Shown here: positions 15,566-23,612 of the stretch, one piece after another
Numbering within the stretch: position 1 is the stretch's first letter
How the letters are laid out: every line of letters starts with the position of its first letter
Assembly: GCA_900548595.1 (NCBI GenBank)
Contig: URLB01000004.1
Coordinates: forward strand, 1-28,870
DNA length: 28,870 bases
Direction: 5' to 3'
Source: an uncultured Eubacteriales bacterium
Lineage (GTDB): Bacteria; Bacillota; Clostridia; Lachnospirales; Anaerotignaceae
Translations under genes and position numbers: made by a program
The notes under the pieces: model-generated
Seen by the model: the letters and a program-made list of their open reading frames with translations, nothing else
Told to the model about the DNA's origin: nothing
Database searches by the model: none

Positions 15566-16200
15566 TGATTGGTTTAATGAAGAAAGATTTTATGATGATA
15601 AGAAGACAAATTTTTATAATAATCGCGCTTATGGCGTTCTACTTTATTATAATGGGATTCGGAAAAAGTCAAGACTATCAGATAGGGATGTTCGGCGGAT
15701 ATATGATTGCACTGATTGCGATACTACCCATAACAATGCTGGCTTACGACGAAAAAAATAAATGGGGAAGATATGAGGCGGCTCTGCCGGTTACAAGAAA
15801 ACAGAGCGTTATAAGTAAATATTTGCTCATGCTTTTTTTGGCGTTATCCGCTATAGCTGTTTTTTCGGTGTTCTGCGTCATAAAAAATATTCATTACCCT
15901 ATAGAAGCTTTGGCAGGAATATTTTCAGCTGCAATAATTATAAGTTCGATAATTTTAACCGTATCATATAGATTTGGCACGGATAAAGCAAGATTTATTT
16001 TTATAGGAATATGCTTCGCGGCAGCATTGATTATATTGAATGTTTTTTCAGAAAGCTCTCAGATTGTAAACTCTTTTGAAGGCTCTCTTAATTCGCTTAT
16101 ATTGGGCAATATAACAGTTATAATGCTTGTGTTTGCAATGCTTATATATTTTGCGAGTATGACCGTATCCATATTTGTATATTTGAGAAAAGACCTGTAA
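15565..16200 (+). CDS. ABC-2 type permease subunit
   Basis: 211-aa integral membrane protein with about six hydrophobic segments (roughly residues 12-32, 38-60, 85-108, 113-135, 142-160, 175-207). It belongs to the small ABC-2 permeases paired with YtrA-type regulators. The start overlaps the ATPase stop by one base. An intact soluble N-terminus MIGLMKKDFMMIRRQ is typical of the group. The exported substrate cannot be deduced. Confidence 0.88.
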   Translation: MIGLMKKDFMMIRRQIFIIIALMAFYFIIMGFGKSQDYQIGMFGGYMIALIAILPITMLAYDEKNKWGRYEAALPVTRKQSVISKYLLMLFLALSAIAVFSVFCVIKNIHYPIEALAGIFSAAIIISSIILTVSYRFGTDKARFIFIGICFAAALIILNVFSESSQIVNSFEGSLNSLILGNITVIMLVFAMLIYFASMTVSIFVYLRKDL

Positions 16201-16215
16201 TAGAATAATGATTTT

Positions 16216-16265
16216 AAAAGACCGATTGCTTGTGTGTAGGCTTAAGTAAATTCGGTCTTTTTATA
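16216..16265 (+). terminator. Terminator of the GntR-ABC operon
   Basis: AAAAGACCGA (16216-16225) pairs with TCGGTCTTTT (16252-16261), 26-base loop, T-rich end. The A/T outer part allows bidirectional use. Confidence 0.8.
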
Positions 16266-16355
16266 TTTGAGAATAAAAAATATAGTGATTAATAAGTTGG
16301 GATATTATATAATTAAAATTAATATAAAACTTATTTAACATAACTAAAAGTTATT

Positions 16356-16384
16356 TTGAGTGAATAGTAGAACTATTTTATAAA
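16356..16384 (+). promoter_or_regulatory. Promoter of lysR-sbcDC with palindrome in the spacer
   Basis: TTGAGT (16356-16361), 17 bases, TATAAA (16379-16384). The spacer contains AATAGT-AGA-ACTATT (16363-16377), a symmetric site with the T-N11-A character expected of LysR operators, suggesting autoregulation. Confidence 0.55.
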
Positions 16385-16447
16385 GAGTAATTTTTGTCAT
16401 TCTGAATAAAAATATTTAAATTAATAAGTTAAAAAGGAGGTCTTATA

Positions 16448-17350
16448 ATGGACAGTGGCATATCGCTTGACTCATATAAAATATTTTGTACAGTAGTTAA
16501 GACGGGGAATATGTCTGCGGCGGCAAAGGAACTTTTTATTTCTCAGCCTGCCGTCAGTATGGCTGTAAAACAATTGGAGGAAAGGCTGGGAAGCCCTCTC
16601 TTTGTAAGAACTACGAAAGGCGTTCTTCTCACGCCTGAGGGAAAGATACTTTACACATATCTGGATATGGCATTAAATATGGTAAAAACAGCGGAACACA
16701 AGTATTATGAGCTTGCAAACCTCGAAAAGGGAGAGGTACGCATTGGGGCAAGCGACATTGTTATAAGCGGTTATCTTATGCCGTATATAGAAAAATTCAG
16801 TAACAAATACCCCGATATAAGAATAAAAGTGGTAAACAAAACGACTTATGAATCATTGGAATTGATGAAGAGAGGCGTAATAGATCTGTGCTTTGTAAAT
16901 TTACCTATAGAACACAGTGAAGATATGGAAATAACAAAGTGCGTTGAAATACACGATTGCCTTATAGGCGGAACGAGATATAAACATCTGGCGGAAAAAG
17001 GATTGGAATTGTCGGAACTTTCTTCGTATCCGCTTCTTCTTCTGGAAGATACGAGCAATACAAGAAAACAGTTGGATAAGTTTGCATACGCCAACGGAAT
17101 AGTATTTAAGCCTATAATAGAACTAGCAAGCTATGACATACTTATACAGTTTGCAAAAATAAATCTCGGACTTACATTCATAATAAGAGAATTTGACAAC
17201 AGTTCAATAGATGGTGAAAACATTTTTGAAATACCCGTTCGCCCACAGCTGCCGACAAGGTACGTCGGACTTGTAATGTTGAAGAATGCGGCGTTGTCAT
17301 ATGCGGCAAGAGAGTTTGTTAAAATGCTGGGACTGGGGGAAAAGCTATGA
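16448..17350 (+). CDS. LysR-family transcriptional regulator
   Basis: 300 aa, standard LysR length. N-terminal winged helix-turn-helix (about 6-65) with FCTVVKTGNMSAAAKELFIS, QPAVSMAVKQLEERLG and PLFVRTTKGVLLTPEG; then an effector-binding domain (about 92-295) beginning GEVRIGASDIVISGYLMPYI, a small-molecule sensing fold. The ligand is not predictable. AAAAGGAGG lies seven bases before ATG. Its stop overlaps the sbcD start (ATGA), so regulator and nuclease genes are co-translated, an unusual partner for sbcDC. Confidence 0.93.
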   Translation: MDSGISLDSYKIFCTVVKTGNMSAAAKELFISQPAVSMAVKQLEERLGSPLFVRTTKGVLLTPEGKILYTYLDMALNMVKTAEHKYYELANLEKGEVRIGASDIVISGYLMPYIEKFSNKYPDIRIKVVNKTTYESLELMKRGVIDLCFVNLPIEHSEDMEITKCVEIHDCLIGGTRYKHLAEKGLELSELSSYPLLLLEDTSNTRKQLDKFAYANGIVFKPIIELASYDILIQFAKINLGLTFIIREFDNSSIDGENIFEIPVRPQLPTRYVGLVMLKNAALSYAAREFVKMLGLGEKL

Positions 17351-18549
17351 GAATACTGCATACGTCCGACTGGCATTTGGGAAAATCGTTGGAGACGAAA
17401 ACAAGATATGAGGAACAACAGCATTTTATAGATGAAATATCGGATATTATAGACCGTAAAAATATAGATGTTGTTATACTTTCGGGAGATGTCTTTGATA
17501 CGTCAAATCCGCCTGCAGCCGCAGAAGCGATGTTTTTTAATTCTATAGTAAGGCTTGCCAAAGACAGGACTGTACCCGTTGTCGTTATTGCGGGAAACCA
17601 TGACAGTCCTGACAGGCTTTTGGCAGGAGCCGGAATATTGAGACCCTATGGGGTTTTTATTTTCGGCAAGCCGGGAGATATCGTGCCGGAGATGAAGTTT
17701 GATACATATAGCATTTCAATGGATGAAAACGGTGCGGTTCTTATTGAAAAAAACGGAGAAAAGGCGGTAATAGCGGCGCTGCCGTATGTCAGTGATAAGA
17801 GGATAGACGAAATAATAGGACGGTCCGATGACGAAGCGGAAAATGCTTTGAGCTATTCGGAAAAAATCAAAGAACTTCTCGGAAAGCTTTCCAAAGGATT
17901 TTCAGACGATACTGTTAATGTAGTAACGGCTCATTTGTATACTGACGGGGGTAAAGAGTCCGGAAGTGAAAGAAGTATTCAGCTGGGAGGAAGCTATGCT
18001 GTTGCTGCCGACGCATTTCCCGAAAAGTCGCAGTATATAGCTCTCGGTCATCTGCACAGACCACAGACTGTGCCGGGACTTAACAAGACCGCTTATTACA
18101 GCGGTTCTCCTTTGGAGTACAGTAAAGATGAAGCTCATTATGCCAAAGCTGTAAATATAGTCGATATTAAGGCAGGAGAAAAGGCTTCCGTAGAAAAAGT
18201 AATGCTAAGCTGTATAAAACCGATAGAAGTTTTCAAATGCAATTCCATTGAGGAAGCAATGGAAGTATGTAAAAACGAGAGCGAAAAAAACAGCTATATT
18301 TATCTTGAAATAAAAACAGACAGACCGCTGACAATGGATGAGATAAGACAGATTAAATCCATGAAAGAGGACATAATGGACATACAGGCTGTTTTAGAAG
18401 GCAGAGAGACTGCTCCTGTCTATGAAAGAGAAACCATGTCTTTGAGAGACAGCTTTATCGATTTTTATAAAAAGAATAAATCCGCCGAGCCTGCCGATGA
18501 TTTGACGGAACTTTTTTTAAGTATAATGGGGGAGGCTGATAATGTATGA
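17347..18549 (+). CDS. sbcD: Exonuclease subunit SbcD (Mre11-type)
   Basis: 400-aa metallophosphoesterase nuclease that works with SbcC to cleave DNA hairpins and process blocked double-strand ends. Mn-binding motifs in order: HTSDWHLGKS (Asp8, His10), SGDVFD (Asp48), AGNHDSPDR (Asn84, His85), TAHLY and LGHLHRP. The C-terminal capping region resembles other Firmicute SbcD. The start is set by the ATGA overlap with lysR; the preceding GGGGGAAAAG may serve as ribosome site. The end overlaps sbcC by four bases. Confidence 0.96.
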   Translation: MRILHTSDWHLGKSLETKTRYEEQQHFIDEISDIIDRKNIDVVILSGDVFDTSNPPAAAEAMFFNSIVRLAKDRTVPVVVIAGNHDSPDRLLAGAGILRPYGVFIFGKPGDIVPEMKFDTYSISMDENGAVLIEKNGEKAVIAALPYVSDKRIDEIIGRSDDEAENALSYSEKIKELLGKLSKGFSDDTVNVVTAHLYTDGGKESGSERSIQLGGSYAVAADAFPEKSQYIALGHLHRPQTVPGLNKTAYYSGSPLEYSKDEAHYAKAVNIVDIKAGEKASVEKVMLSCIKPIEVFKCNSIEEAMEVCKNESEKNSYIYLEIKTDRPLTMDEIRQIKSMKEDIMDIQAVLEGRETAPVYERETMSLRDSFIDFYKKNKSAEPADDLTELFLSIMGEADNV

Positions 18550-21245
18550 GACCGATCAGTCTTAAAATAAAAGGTATAAACAGCTTTTGCGAGGAGCAAA
18601 CAATAAATTTCGAAAAACTTACAAAAGACGGAGTGTTCGGTATAGTAGGAGATACGGGAAGCGGAAAAAGCACCGTGCTTGACGCAATGACGATAGCTTT
18701 ATACGGAAATCTTTCCAGAGATACAAACGAATTTATAAATAAGGAATGCGATACGGCGTTTGTTATGCTGGATTTCTGTGTTAGCGAGGGTGAAAATGAG
18801 ATTTTCTACAGAGCGGAAAGAGCTTTTAAAAGAACGGGAAGCAAAGAATGTACGGCTGTTACGGCAAGGCTTTCAAAGGGAAAAGAAAATCCGCAGATAA
18901 TAGCGGATAAAACAAAAGAAATGAATAAAGCCGTTGAAAAAATAATCGGCTTATCATTTGGGGATTTTACAAGAACGGTCGTTTTACCGCAGGGTAAGTT
19001 CAGCGAGTTTTTGAACCTAAGGGGCGCCGAAAGGCGTTCTATGTTAGAAAGAATATTTGATTTGGAAAAATACGGTTCTTTGCTGGCTCAAAAATTGAAG
19101 AGTGAGAAAGCCGAGGTAAACGGACAGCTTAACTCGGTGAATTCCAAGATAGAAGTGTATGGGGATATAAGCGAGGAAATATATATCCAAAAGGAGAAAG
19201 AACTTAAATTTAGCAGGGAAGAACTCGAAAAAATATCAGAGGAATTGGCTTCGGTAAAGAAAAAAGCGGAAGAAACGGAAAATATTTTTTCTATTATTAA
19301 TAAAATAAAAGAATGTGAATCCGAATTAAAAGAAATAGAAAACGGAAAGAAAAGTATTGATGATTTTGCCGAAAAAATAGGTATGGATTTTCCGGACAGA
19401 GAGAAGCTGTCCGAGGCGGTAAGTTCTTTTAAAAGAGCTGTGGAAATAACCGAAGAGAATGAAAAGACTAAGCTTGAGCGGAAAAAAATATATGACAGAC
19501 TGAATAATGAAAAGAAGCTGAATGAAACGCTTGAGTCAAGAAAAAAAGATATTTCGGTTAGAAAAACGAAAGCGGCGGAGGAGGTAGAAAGAGCGGTAAA
19601 GATTAAAGAACTTTTGGCAAATGAAAGAAGAGAAGATATAGATGAACTTATAAAGGGCGGAGACAGGCTTAAAGAAAAAATTGAGGCGGTTCATGCGGCA
19701 AAGGATAATTTTAATAACAGCCGAAAGCTTTATATGGAAATAAACGCCGTTACCGAGCAGATAGAAGCGGAAAATAAAAAAGTACAAAATTTGAATGACA
19801 GCTTACAAAATGCCGAAAGTAAAAGAACTCGGTTGAATGAAGAAATAGAAAAAGCCGAAAAAGCCGGAGAGTATATAAGGGAAAGAAATATGGCTGCTAT
19901 ACTTGCGGAAAAACTGGAAAGCGGGAAAAAATGTCCCGTATGCGGTTCGACGGAACATCCCGAAATAGCAAAAAGTATAGAAAAGGAGCTTATGGATTCC
20001 TGCGAAAAAGAACTTATGGTTTTGAAGAAAAAAACAGAAGAAGCCGATAGGGAAATAAACAAAATAAAGTCGGAAATAAGCGCTTCGGCAAAACTTATAT
20101 CGGTTAAAAATGCAGACAGGGATTTAAAAATAAAGGAGACAGGCGGAATAAGCTTAAAGGAACTTAGAGATGCCTATGACAAAGCGGTATCGGAATATAC
20201 TAAGGAAGAAAAGCTGTCGGAAGAGAGAAAAAAGGCCAGTGAAAAAGAACGGAAGTATGCCGAGGCGGAGAAGAACGAGAGACTTGCCAGAGCAACCTTA
20301 GATAAAGTATATGAAGAAGAAAAGAAAAACGATAAAGAAATTTTTGAGATAATATCACAAATCAAAGTTTCGGAAAAAGAAGTCGAAAATATACAAAGTA
20401 TATATTTAAAAAATATCGAGGAAATAAAACGTCTTACCGGAGGTATGAGTCCTCACGGACTATTGGAAGAGGCTGAAAAAGTTTTGGAATTGGCAAAGAC
20501 GTATTCAAGACGTAAAAATCTCGCAGAAGATAATATGAAAAAGTGCAATGATGAACTTTCGGGGAGATACACAAACGAAAGTGAATTGATTGAACTACGC
20601 AGAATACTTAAGGAAACGGAACTCAGGAAAGACGAAAAATCAAACGAAACTGCCGTAAGGGAAAAAGAACTGGAACAAATAAAGGAAAATATTGCCACAG
20701 TCAAAGAGTTAAGGAAAACACAGAAGGAAGTGCAGAAAAAAAGCGATATGCTCACCGAACTTTCAAAGCTGACGGAAGGAAACCGCTTTGTGGAATATAT
20801 GGCTGAAAATCAATTGGAATATATAGCGGAGGACGCTTCCGTAAGGCTTAAAAACATAAGCGGAGGAAGATATGCCCTGGAACTTTTTGACGGAGAGTTT
20901 ATAATAAGAGACGATTTTTGCGGCGGTATAAGAAGAAAACCTTCAACCCTATCAGGCGGAGAAACGTTTCTTACGTCGTTTTCCCTTGCTCTTGCACTTT
21001 CAAGCAGAATACAGATGAAAAACAGCGCGTCATTGAATTTCTTTTTCCTTGACGAGGGGTTCGGCACACTAGATAAAAATACCATAGATGTTGTAATGAA
21101 ATACTTGGAAAGACTTTCCGGAGGCGGAATGAGCGTAGGAATTATAACGCATGTTGAGGAGGTAAAGGAAAGATTGCCCGTACGGCTTGTTGTGGAAGCG
21201 GCTGTTCCCGGGGAACACGGAAGCAGAGTAAGTATAAGGGGATAA
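18546..21245 (+). CDS. sbcC: Exonuclease subunit SbcC (Rad50-type ATPase)
   Basis: 899-aa SMC-like ATPase partner of SbcD, shorter than the E. coli and Bacillus proteins (about 1050-1130), mainly through shorter coiled coils. N-terminal half-ATPase with Walker A GDTGSGKST (about 36-44); two long Glu/Lys-rich coiled-coil arms (about 180-460 and 475-750); zinc hook CPVC at about 463-466 at the turn; C-terminal half-ATPase with signature LSGGETFLTSFSLALALS and Walker B FFFLDEGFGTLD. The start overlaps the sbcD stop. No terminator is evident after the stop. Confidence 0.96.
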   Translation: MRPISLKIKGINSFCEEQTINFEKLTKDGVFGIVGDTGSGKSTVLDAMTIALYGNLSRDTNEFINKECDTAFVMLDFCVSEGENEIFYRAERAFKRTGSKECTAVTARLSKGKENPQIIADKTKEMNKAVEKIIGLSFGDFTRTVVLPQGKFSEFLNLRGAERRSMLERIFDLEKYGSLLAQKLKSEKAEVNGQLNSVNSKIEVYGDISEEIYIQKEKELKFSREELEKISEELASVKKKAEETENIFSIINKIKECESELKEIENGKKSIDDFAEKIGMDFPDREKLSEAVSSFKRAVEITEENEKTKLERKKIYDRLNNEKKLNETLESRKKDISVRKTKAAEEVERAVKIKELLANERREDIDELIKGGDRLKEKIEAVHAAKDNFNNSRKLYMEINAVTEQIEAENKKVQNLNDSLQNAESKRTRLNEEIEKAEKAGEYIRERNMAAILAEKLESGKKCPVCGSTEHPEIAKSIEKELMDSCEKELMVLKKKTEEADREINKIKSEISASAKLISVKNADRDLKIKETGGISLKELRDAYDKAVSEYTKEEKLSEERKKASEKERKYAEAEKNERLARATLDKVYEEEKKNDKEIFEIISQIKVSEKEVENIQSIYLKNIEEIKRLTGGMSPHGLLEEAEKVLELAKTYSRRKNLAEDNMKKCNDELSGRYTNESELIELRRILKETELRKDEKSNETAVREKELEQIKENIATVKELRKTQKEVQKKSDMLTELSKLTEGNRFVEYMAENQLEYIAEDASVRLKNISGGRYALELFDGEFIIRDDFCGGIRRKPSTLSGGETFLTSFSLALALSSRIQMKNSASLNFFFLDEGFGTLDKNTIDVVMKYLERLSGGGMSVGIITHVEEVKERLPVRLVVEAAVPGEHGSRVSIRG

Positions 21246-21267
21246 TATATGGGGGAAAGTATACAAA

Positions 21268-21280
21268 ACATATGATATGT
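21268..21280. promoter_or_regulatory. 13-bp palindrome upstream of the CoA-transferase
   Basis: ACATAT-G-ATATGT is a perfect inverted repeat, about 55 bases ahead of the -35 element of the next gene. All A/T-rich, so chance is possible. Its TATGATAT core also occurs at the putP -10 region. Confidence 0.3.
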
Positions 21281-21335
21281 AAAGTTATAATGTTATAGCA
21301 TAGTAACGAATATGATTTGTAAATACAGTATTCAA

Positions 21336-21364
21336 TTGAAATGATACGTAAGGTCAAGTACAAT
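21336..21364 (+). promoter_or_regulatory. Sigma-A type promoter of the CoA-transferase gene
   Basis: TTGAAA (21336-21341), 17-base spacer, TACAAT (21359-21364), about 42 bases before the ATG. Confidence 0.75.
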
Positions 21365-21405
21365 AATATCGGGAGAATAAAATGAATTTTTAGGAGGAAG
21401 TATTT

Positions 21406-22584
21406 ATGGGTTCATTAGACGGTTTAAAAGTTCTTGACTTTTCAACATTACTGCCCGGTCCTTATGCTACGCTTATGTTGGCGGATATGGGAGCGGACGT
21501 ATTAAAGGTAAGTTCGGCAAGCAAGCCGGATATAGTTTTGGATTATCCGCCATTTATAGGTGATACAGGGGTTTCCGCATGTCAGGCATGGCTTGGAAGA
21601 AACAAAAAAACAATGTTCCTCAATCTTAAGACAGAAGAGGGAAAAGCTATAGTTAAGGAGCTTGTTAAGGAATATGATATAGTTCTCGAACAGTTCCGCC
21701 CCGGCGTTATGGACAAGCTCGGTCTCGGATATGAAGACCTTAAGGCTGTAAATCCAGGCGTTATCTATTGTTCTCTTACGGGATACGGACAGAGCGGCCC
21801 GCTGAAAATGGCTGCCGGACATGACATAAACTATATGTCCAGAAGCGGAATTATGTCCCACGCAGGAAGAGCTGAAAGCGGTCCCTCTCTTATGAACTTC
21901 CAGATAGCGGATATTGCTGTAGGTTCACTTAATTCTGTTATCGGAATATTGGCTGCCGTAAACTACAGAAGGAATACAGGTAAGGGTCAGTACATAGACG
22001 TTGCCATGATGGACGGCTGCGTTCCTTTCAACAGCCTTGATGGAGCAAGTTTCCTTGTTTCAGGTGAAGAACCTAAACGTGAAGGAGAAAGACTTAACGG
22101 TGGCTGTATGTACGATTTCTATGAAACAAAAGACGGTCTCTATATGAGCGTAGGTTCGCTTGAACCACAGTTCTGGAAATCTTTCTGTATGGCTATAGGA
22201 CGCGAAGATCTTATTGACGGAACTGTATGGCCTGAAAATGTAAAAGAGGTTAAGGCTGAAATAAGAGGAATTTTCAAGACAAAGACAAGAGACGAGTGGG
22301 TTGAAGTATTCTCACACTATGATGCATGCGTGCAGCCTGTACTTAATCTTAAAGAGGCGCTTCTTGAAGATGAGCAGGTTAAAGACAGAAAAATGGTTGT
22401 AGACGTTGATCTCCCTCTTCATGAAGGGGTTAAGGTTAAACAGCTTGCCACATCTATAAAACTTAGCGAATGTCCTTGCGAGTATAAGTTTGCAGGTTAT
22501 CCCGTAGGCTATCATACAAAGGAAATCATAGATAAACTCGGTTTAGATTATGATGCACTTGAAGGCAAAGGCGTATTCAAATAA
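21406..22584 (+). CDS. Type III (CaiB/BaiF family) CoA-transferase
   Basis: 392-aa member of the formyl-CoA transferase/alpha-methylacyl-CoA racemase family. It moves CoA between carboxylic acids through enzyme-bound anhydride intermediates. The conserved catalytic Asp169 lies in QIADIAVGS. Other family signatures: LLPGPYATLMLADMGADVLKV near the N-terminus, RNKKTMFLNLKTEEG, FRPGVMDKLGLGY, YCSLTGYGQSGP, and GKGQYIDVAMMDG. A strong ribosome site TAGGAGGAAG precedes ATG. The gene stands alone between a promoter and a terminator, next to a TetR gene. The substrate is not determined by sequence; Clostridia use such enzymes in amino acid, carnitine and bile acid metabolism. Confidence 0.93.
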   Translation: MGSLDGLKVLDFSTLLPGPYATLMLADMGADVLKVSSASKPDIVLDYPPFIGDTGVSACQAWLGRNKKTMFLNLKTEEGKAIVKELVKEYDIVLEQFRPGVMDKLGLGYEDLKAVNPGVIYCSLTGYGQSGPLKMAAGHDINYMSRSGIMSHAGRAESGPSLMNFQIADIAVGSLNSVIGILAAVNYRRNTGKGQYIDVAMMDGCVPFNSLDGASFLVSGEEPKREGERLNGGCMYDFYETKDGLYMSVGSLEPQFWKSFCMAIGREDLIDGTVWPENVKEVKAEIRGIFKTKTRDEWVEVFSHYDACVQPVLNLKEALLEDEQVKDRKMVVDVDLPLHEGVKVKQLATSIKLSECPCEYKFAGYPVGYHTKEIIDKLGLDYDALEGKGVFK

Positions 22585-22589
22585 TTATT

Positions 22590-22616
22590 AAATCCGGCTT
22601 AAAGCCGGATTTTTTA
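22590..22616 (+). terminator. Terminator after the CoA-transferase
   Basis: AAATCCGGC (22590-22598) pairs with GCCGGATTT (22604-22612), loop TTAAA, followed by T residues. Confidence 0.92.
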
Positions 22617-22690
22617 TATAACTTCTTAATAAGAGACGTATCTTTTAGACTGCATAAAGATTTGTAGTATCACAGCTGTCTATAATTTAG

Positions 22691-22720
22691 CCCATATTGA
22701 AGCAGATGTTTCGATATGGG
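22691..22720. promoter_or_regulatory. Inverted repeat immediately upstream of the tetR promoter
   Basis: CCCATATTGAA (22691-22701) pairs with TTCGATATGGG (22710-22720) with a single G-T pair and eight-base loop. It ends ten bases before the -35 of the tetR promoter and has no clear U-tract, so an operator is as likely as a terminator. Confidence 0.45.
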
Positions 22721-22729
22721 ATTTTATGT

Positions 22730-22758
22730 TTGTCATTATATTTGCTCTATGCTAAAAT
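22730..22758 (+). promoter_or_regulatory. Promoter of the tetR gene
   Basis: TTGTCA (22730-22735), 17 bases, TAAAAT (22753-22758), 27 bases before the ATG. Confidence 0.7.
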
Positions 22759-22784
22759 TAAACAAAAACGTATGAGGTTTGATT

Positions 22785-23372
22785 ATGGCAAAGAAAAATT
22801 CGAGAAATACAAAGGGAAGAATAATATCTGCGGCGTGGGAACTTTTTTATGAGCAGGGATATGACGATACTACCGTTGAGGAAATAATCGAAAAGTCTCA
22901 GACATCGAAAGGCTCGTTTTATCACTATTTTGAGGGCAAAGACGCTCTGCTGGGATCGCTGTCAATCTTATTTGATGAAAAGTATGAGGAGCTTATGGAA
23001 GTTATGGATAAAAACATGAACAGCTTCGATAAACTTATGTTTCTTAACAAAGAATTGTTTAAAATGGTTGAAAACAGCATTTCTCTGGATCTTTTGGCAA
23101 GACTTTATTCATCGCAATTGGTTACAAGGGGAGACAGACACCTTCTGGATCATAACAGAACATATTTCAAGGTTTTACGCCAGATTGTTGTGGAGGGGCA
23201 ATCCAGAGGACAGATAACCGAAAAGGCTTCGGTAAATGAAATTGTAAATGTCTATGCCATGTGTGAAAGAGCCTTTTTATATGATTGGTGTATAAGCAAC
23301 GGAAATTATTCGTTAATCCAATATTCGGAAAAGTTTTTCCCGATGCTTTTAGATAGATTTAAAAAAGAGTAA
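22785..23372 (+). CDS. TetR/AcrR-family transcriptional regulator
   Basis: 195 aa. N-terminal helix-turn-helix (about 8-55): IISAAWELFYEQGYDDTTVEEII followed by SKGSFYHYFEGKDALL, the standard TetR recognition region. The all-helical C-terminal ligand domain is not assignable to a known effector. The start ATG 22785 is preferred over a TTG six bases upstream because TATGAGGT (22771-22778) gives correct spacing only for the ATG. It lies between the CoA-transferase and the symporter, both on the same strand, and may control one or both (inference). Confidence 0.92.
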   Translation: MAKKNSRNTKGRIISAAWELFYEQGYDDTTVEEIIEKSQTSKGSFYHYFEGKDALLGSLSILFDEKYEELMEVMDKNMNSFDKLMFLNKELFKMVENSISLDLLARLYSSQLVTRGDRHLLDHNRTYFKVLRQIVVEGQSRGQITEKASVNEIVNVYAMCERAFLYDWCISNGNYSLIQYSEKFFPMLLDRFKKE

Positions 23373-23520
23373 TAATTTTTATATATTTTAAAGTATATAG
23401 TTTGTGTTAAAAAAAGTACGGTTGATTTTATTGTAAAAATAGGGATAATTATATATTTAGATAAAAATAGTATAGAATAAAGTCTGTAATTAATTCTGTA
23501 TTTTAGTCTAATAAAAAGTA

Positions 23521-23529
23521 TGATATACT
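23521..23529 (+). promoter_or_regulatory. Extended -10 promoter of the symporter gene
   Basis: TGATATACT is an extended -10 (TGnTATACT). The -35 region (TTTAGT at 23502, 16 bases upstream) is poor, as is common with extended -10 promoters. AGTAT-GAT-ATACT makes this element itself palindromic. Confidence 0.5.
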
Positions 23530-23540
23530 GTTCATTAAAA

Positions 23541-23584
23541 GCGGATTAAATAAGAAATCCGCGTCCGTTTTTTATTTTACGGAC
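23541..23584 (+). promoter_or_regulatory. Tandem hairpins in the symporter leader
   Basis: GCGGATT (23541-23547) pairs with AATCCGC (23556-23562); directly after it GTCCGT (23563-23568) pairs with ACGGAC (23579-23584) around a TTTTTTATTTT loop. The first hairpin plus the following T-run resembles an intrinsic terminator whose U-tract is caught in the second hairpin's loop, about 28 bases before the ATG. A role in attenuation or in blocking read-through is possible. Confidence 0.45.
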
Positions 23585-23612
23585 AGATTATAACACAAAA
23601 GGGGTATTGGAA

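Noticed and set aside
20810..21271. 153-codon minus-strand frame inside sbcC
   Set aside because: Antisense to the conserved C-terminal ATPase domain of SbcC; codon shadow.
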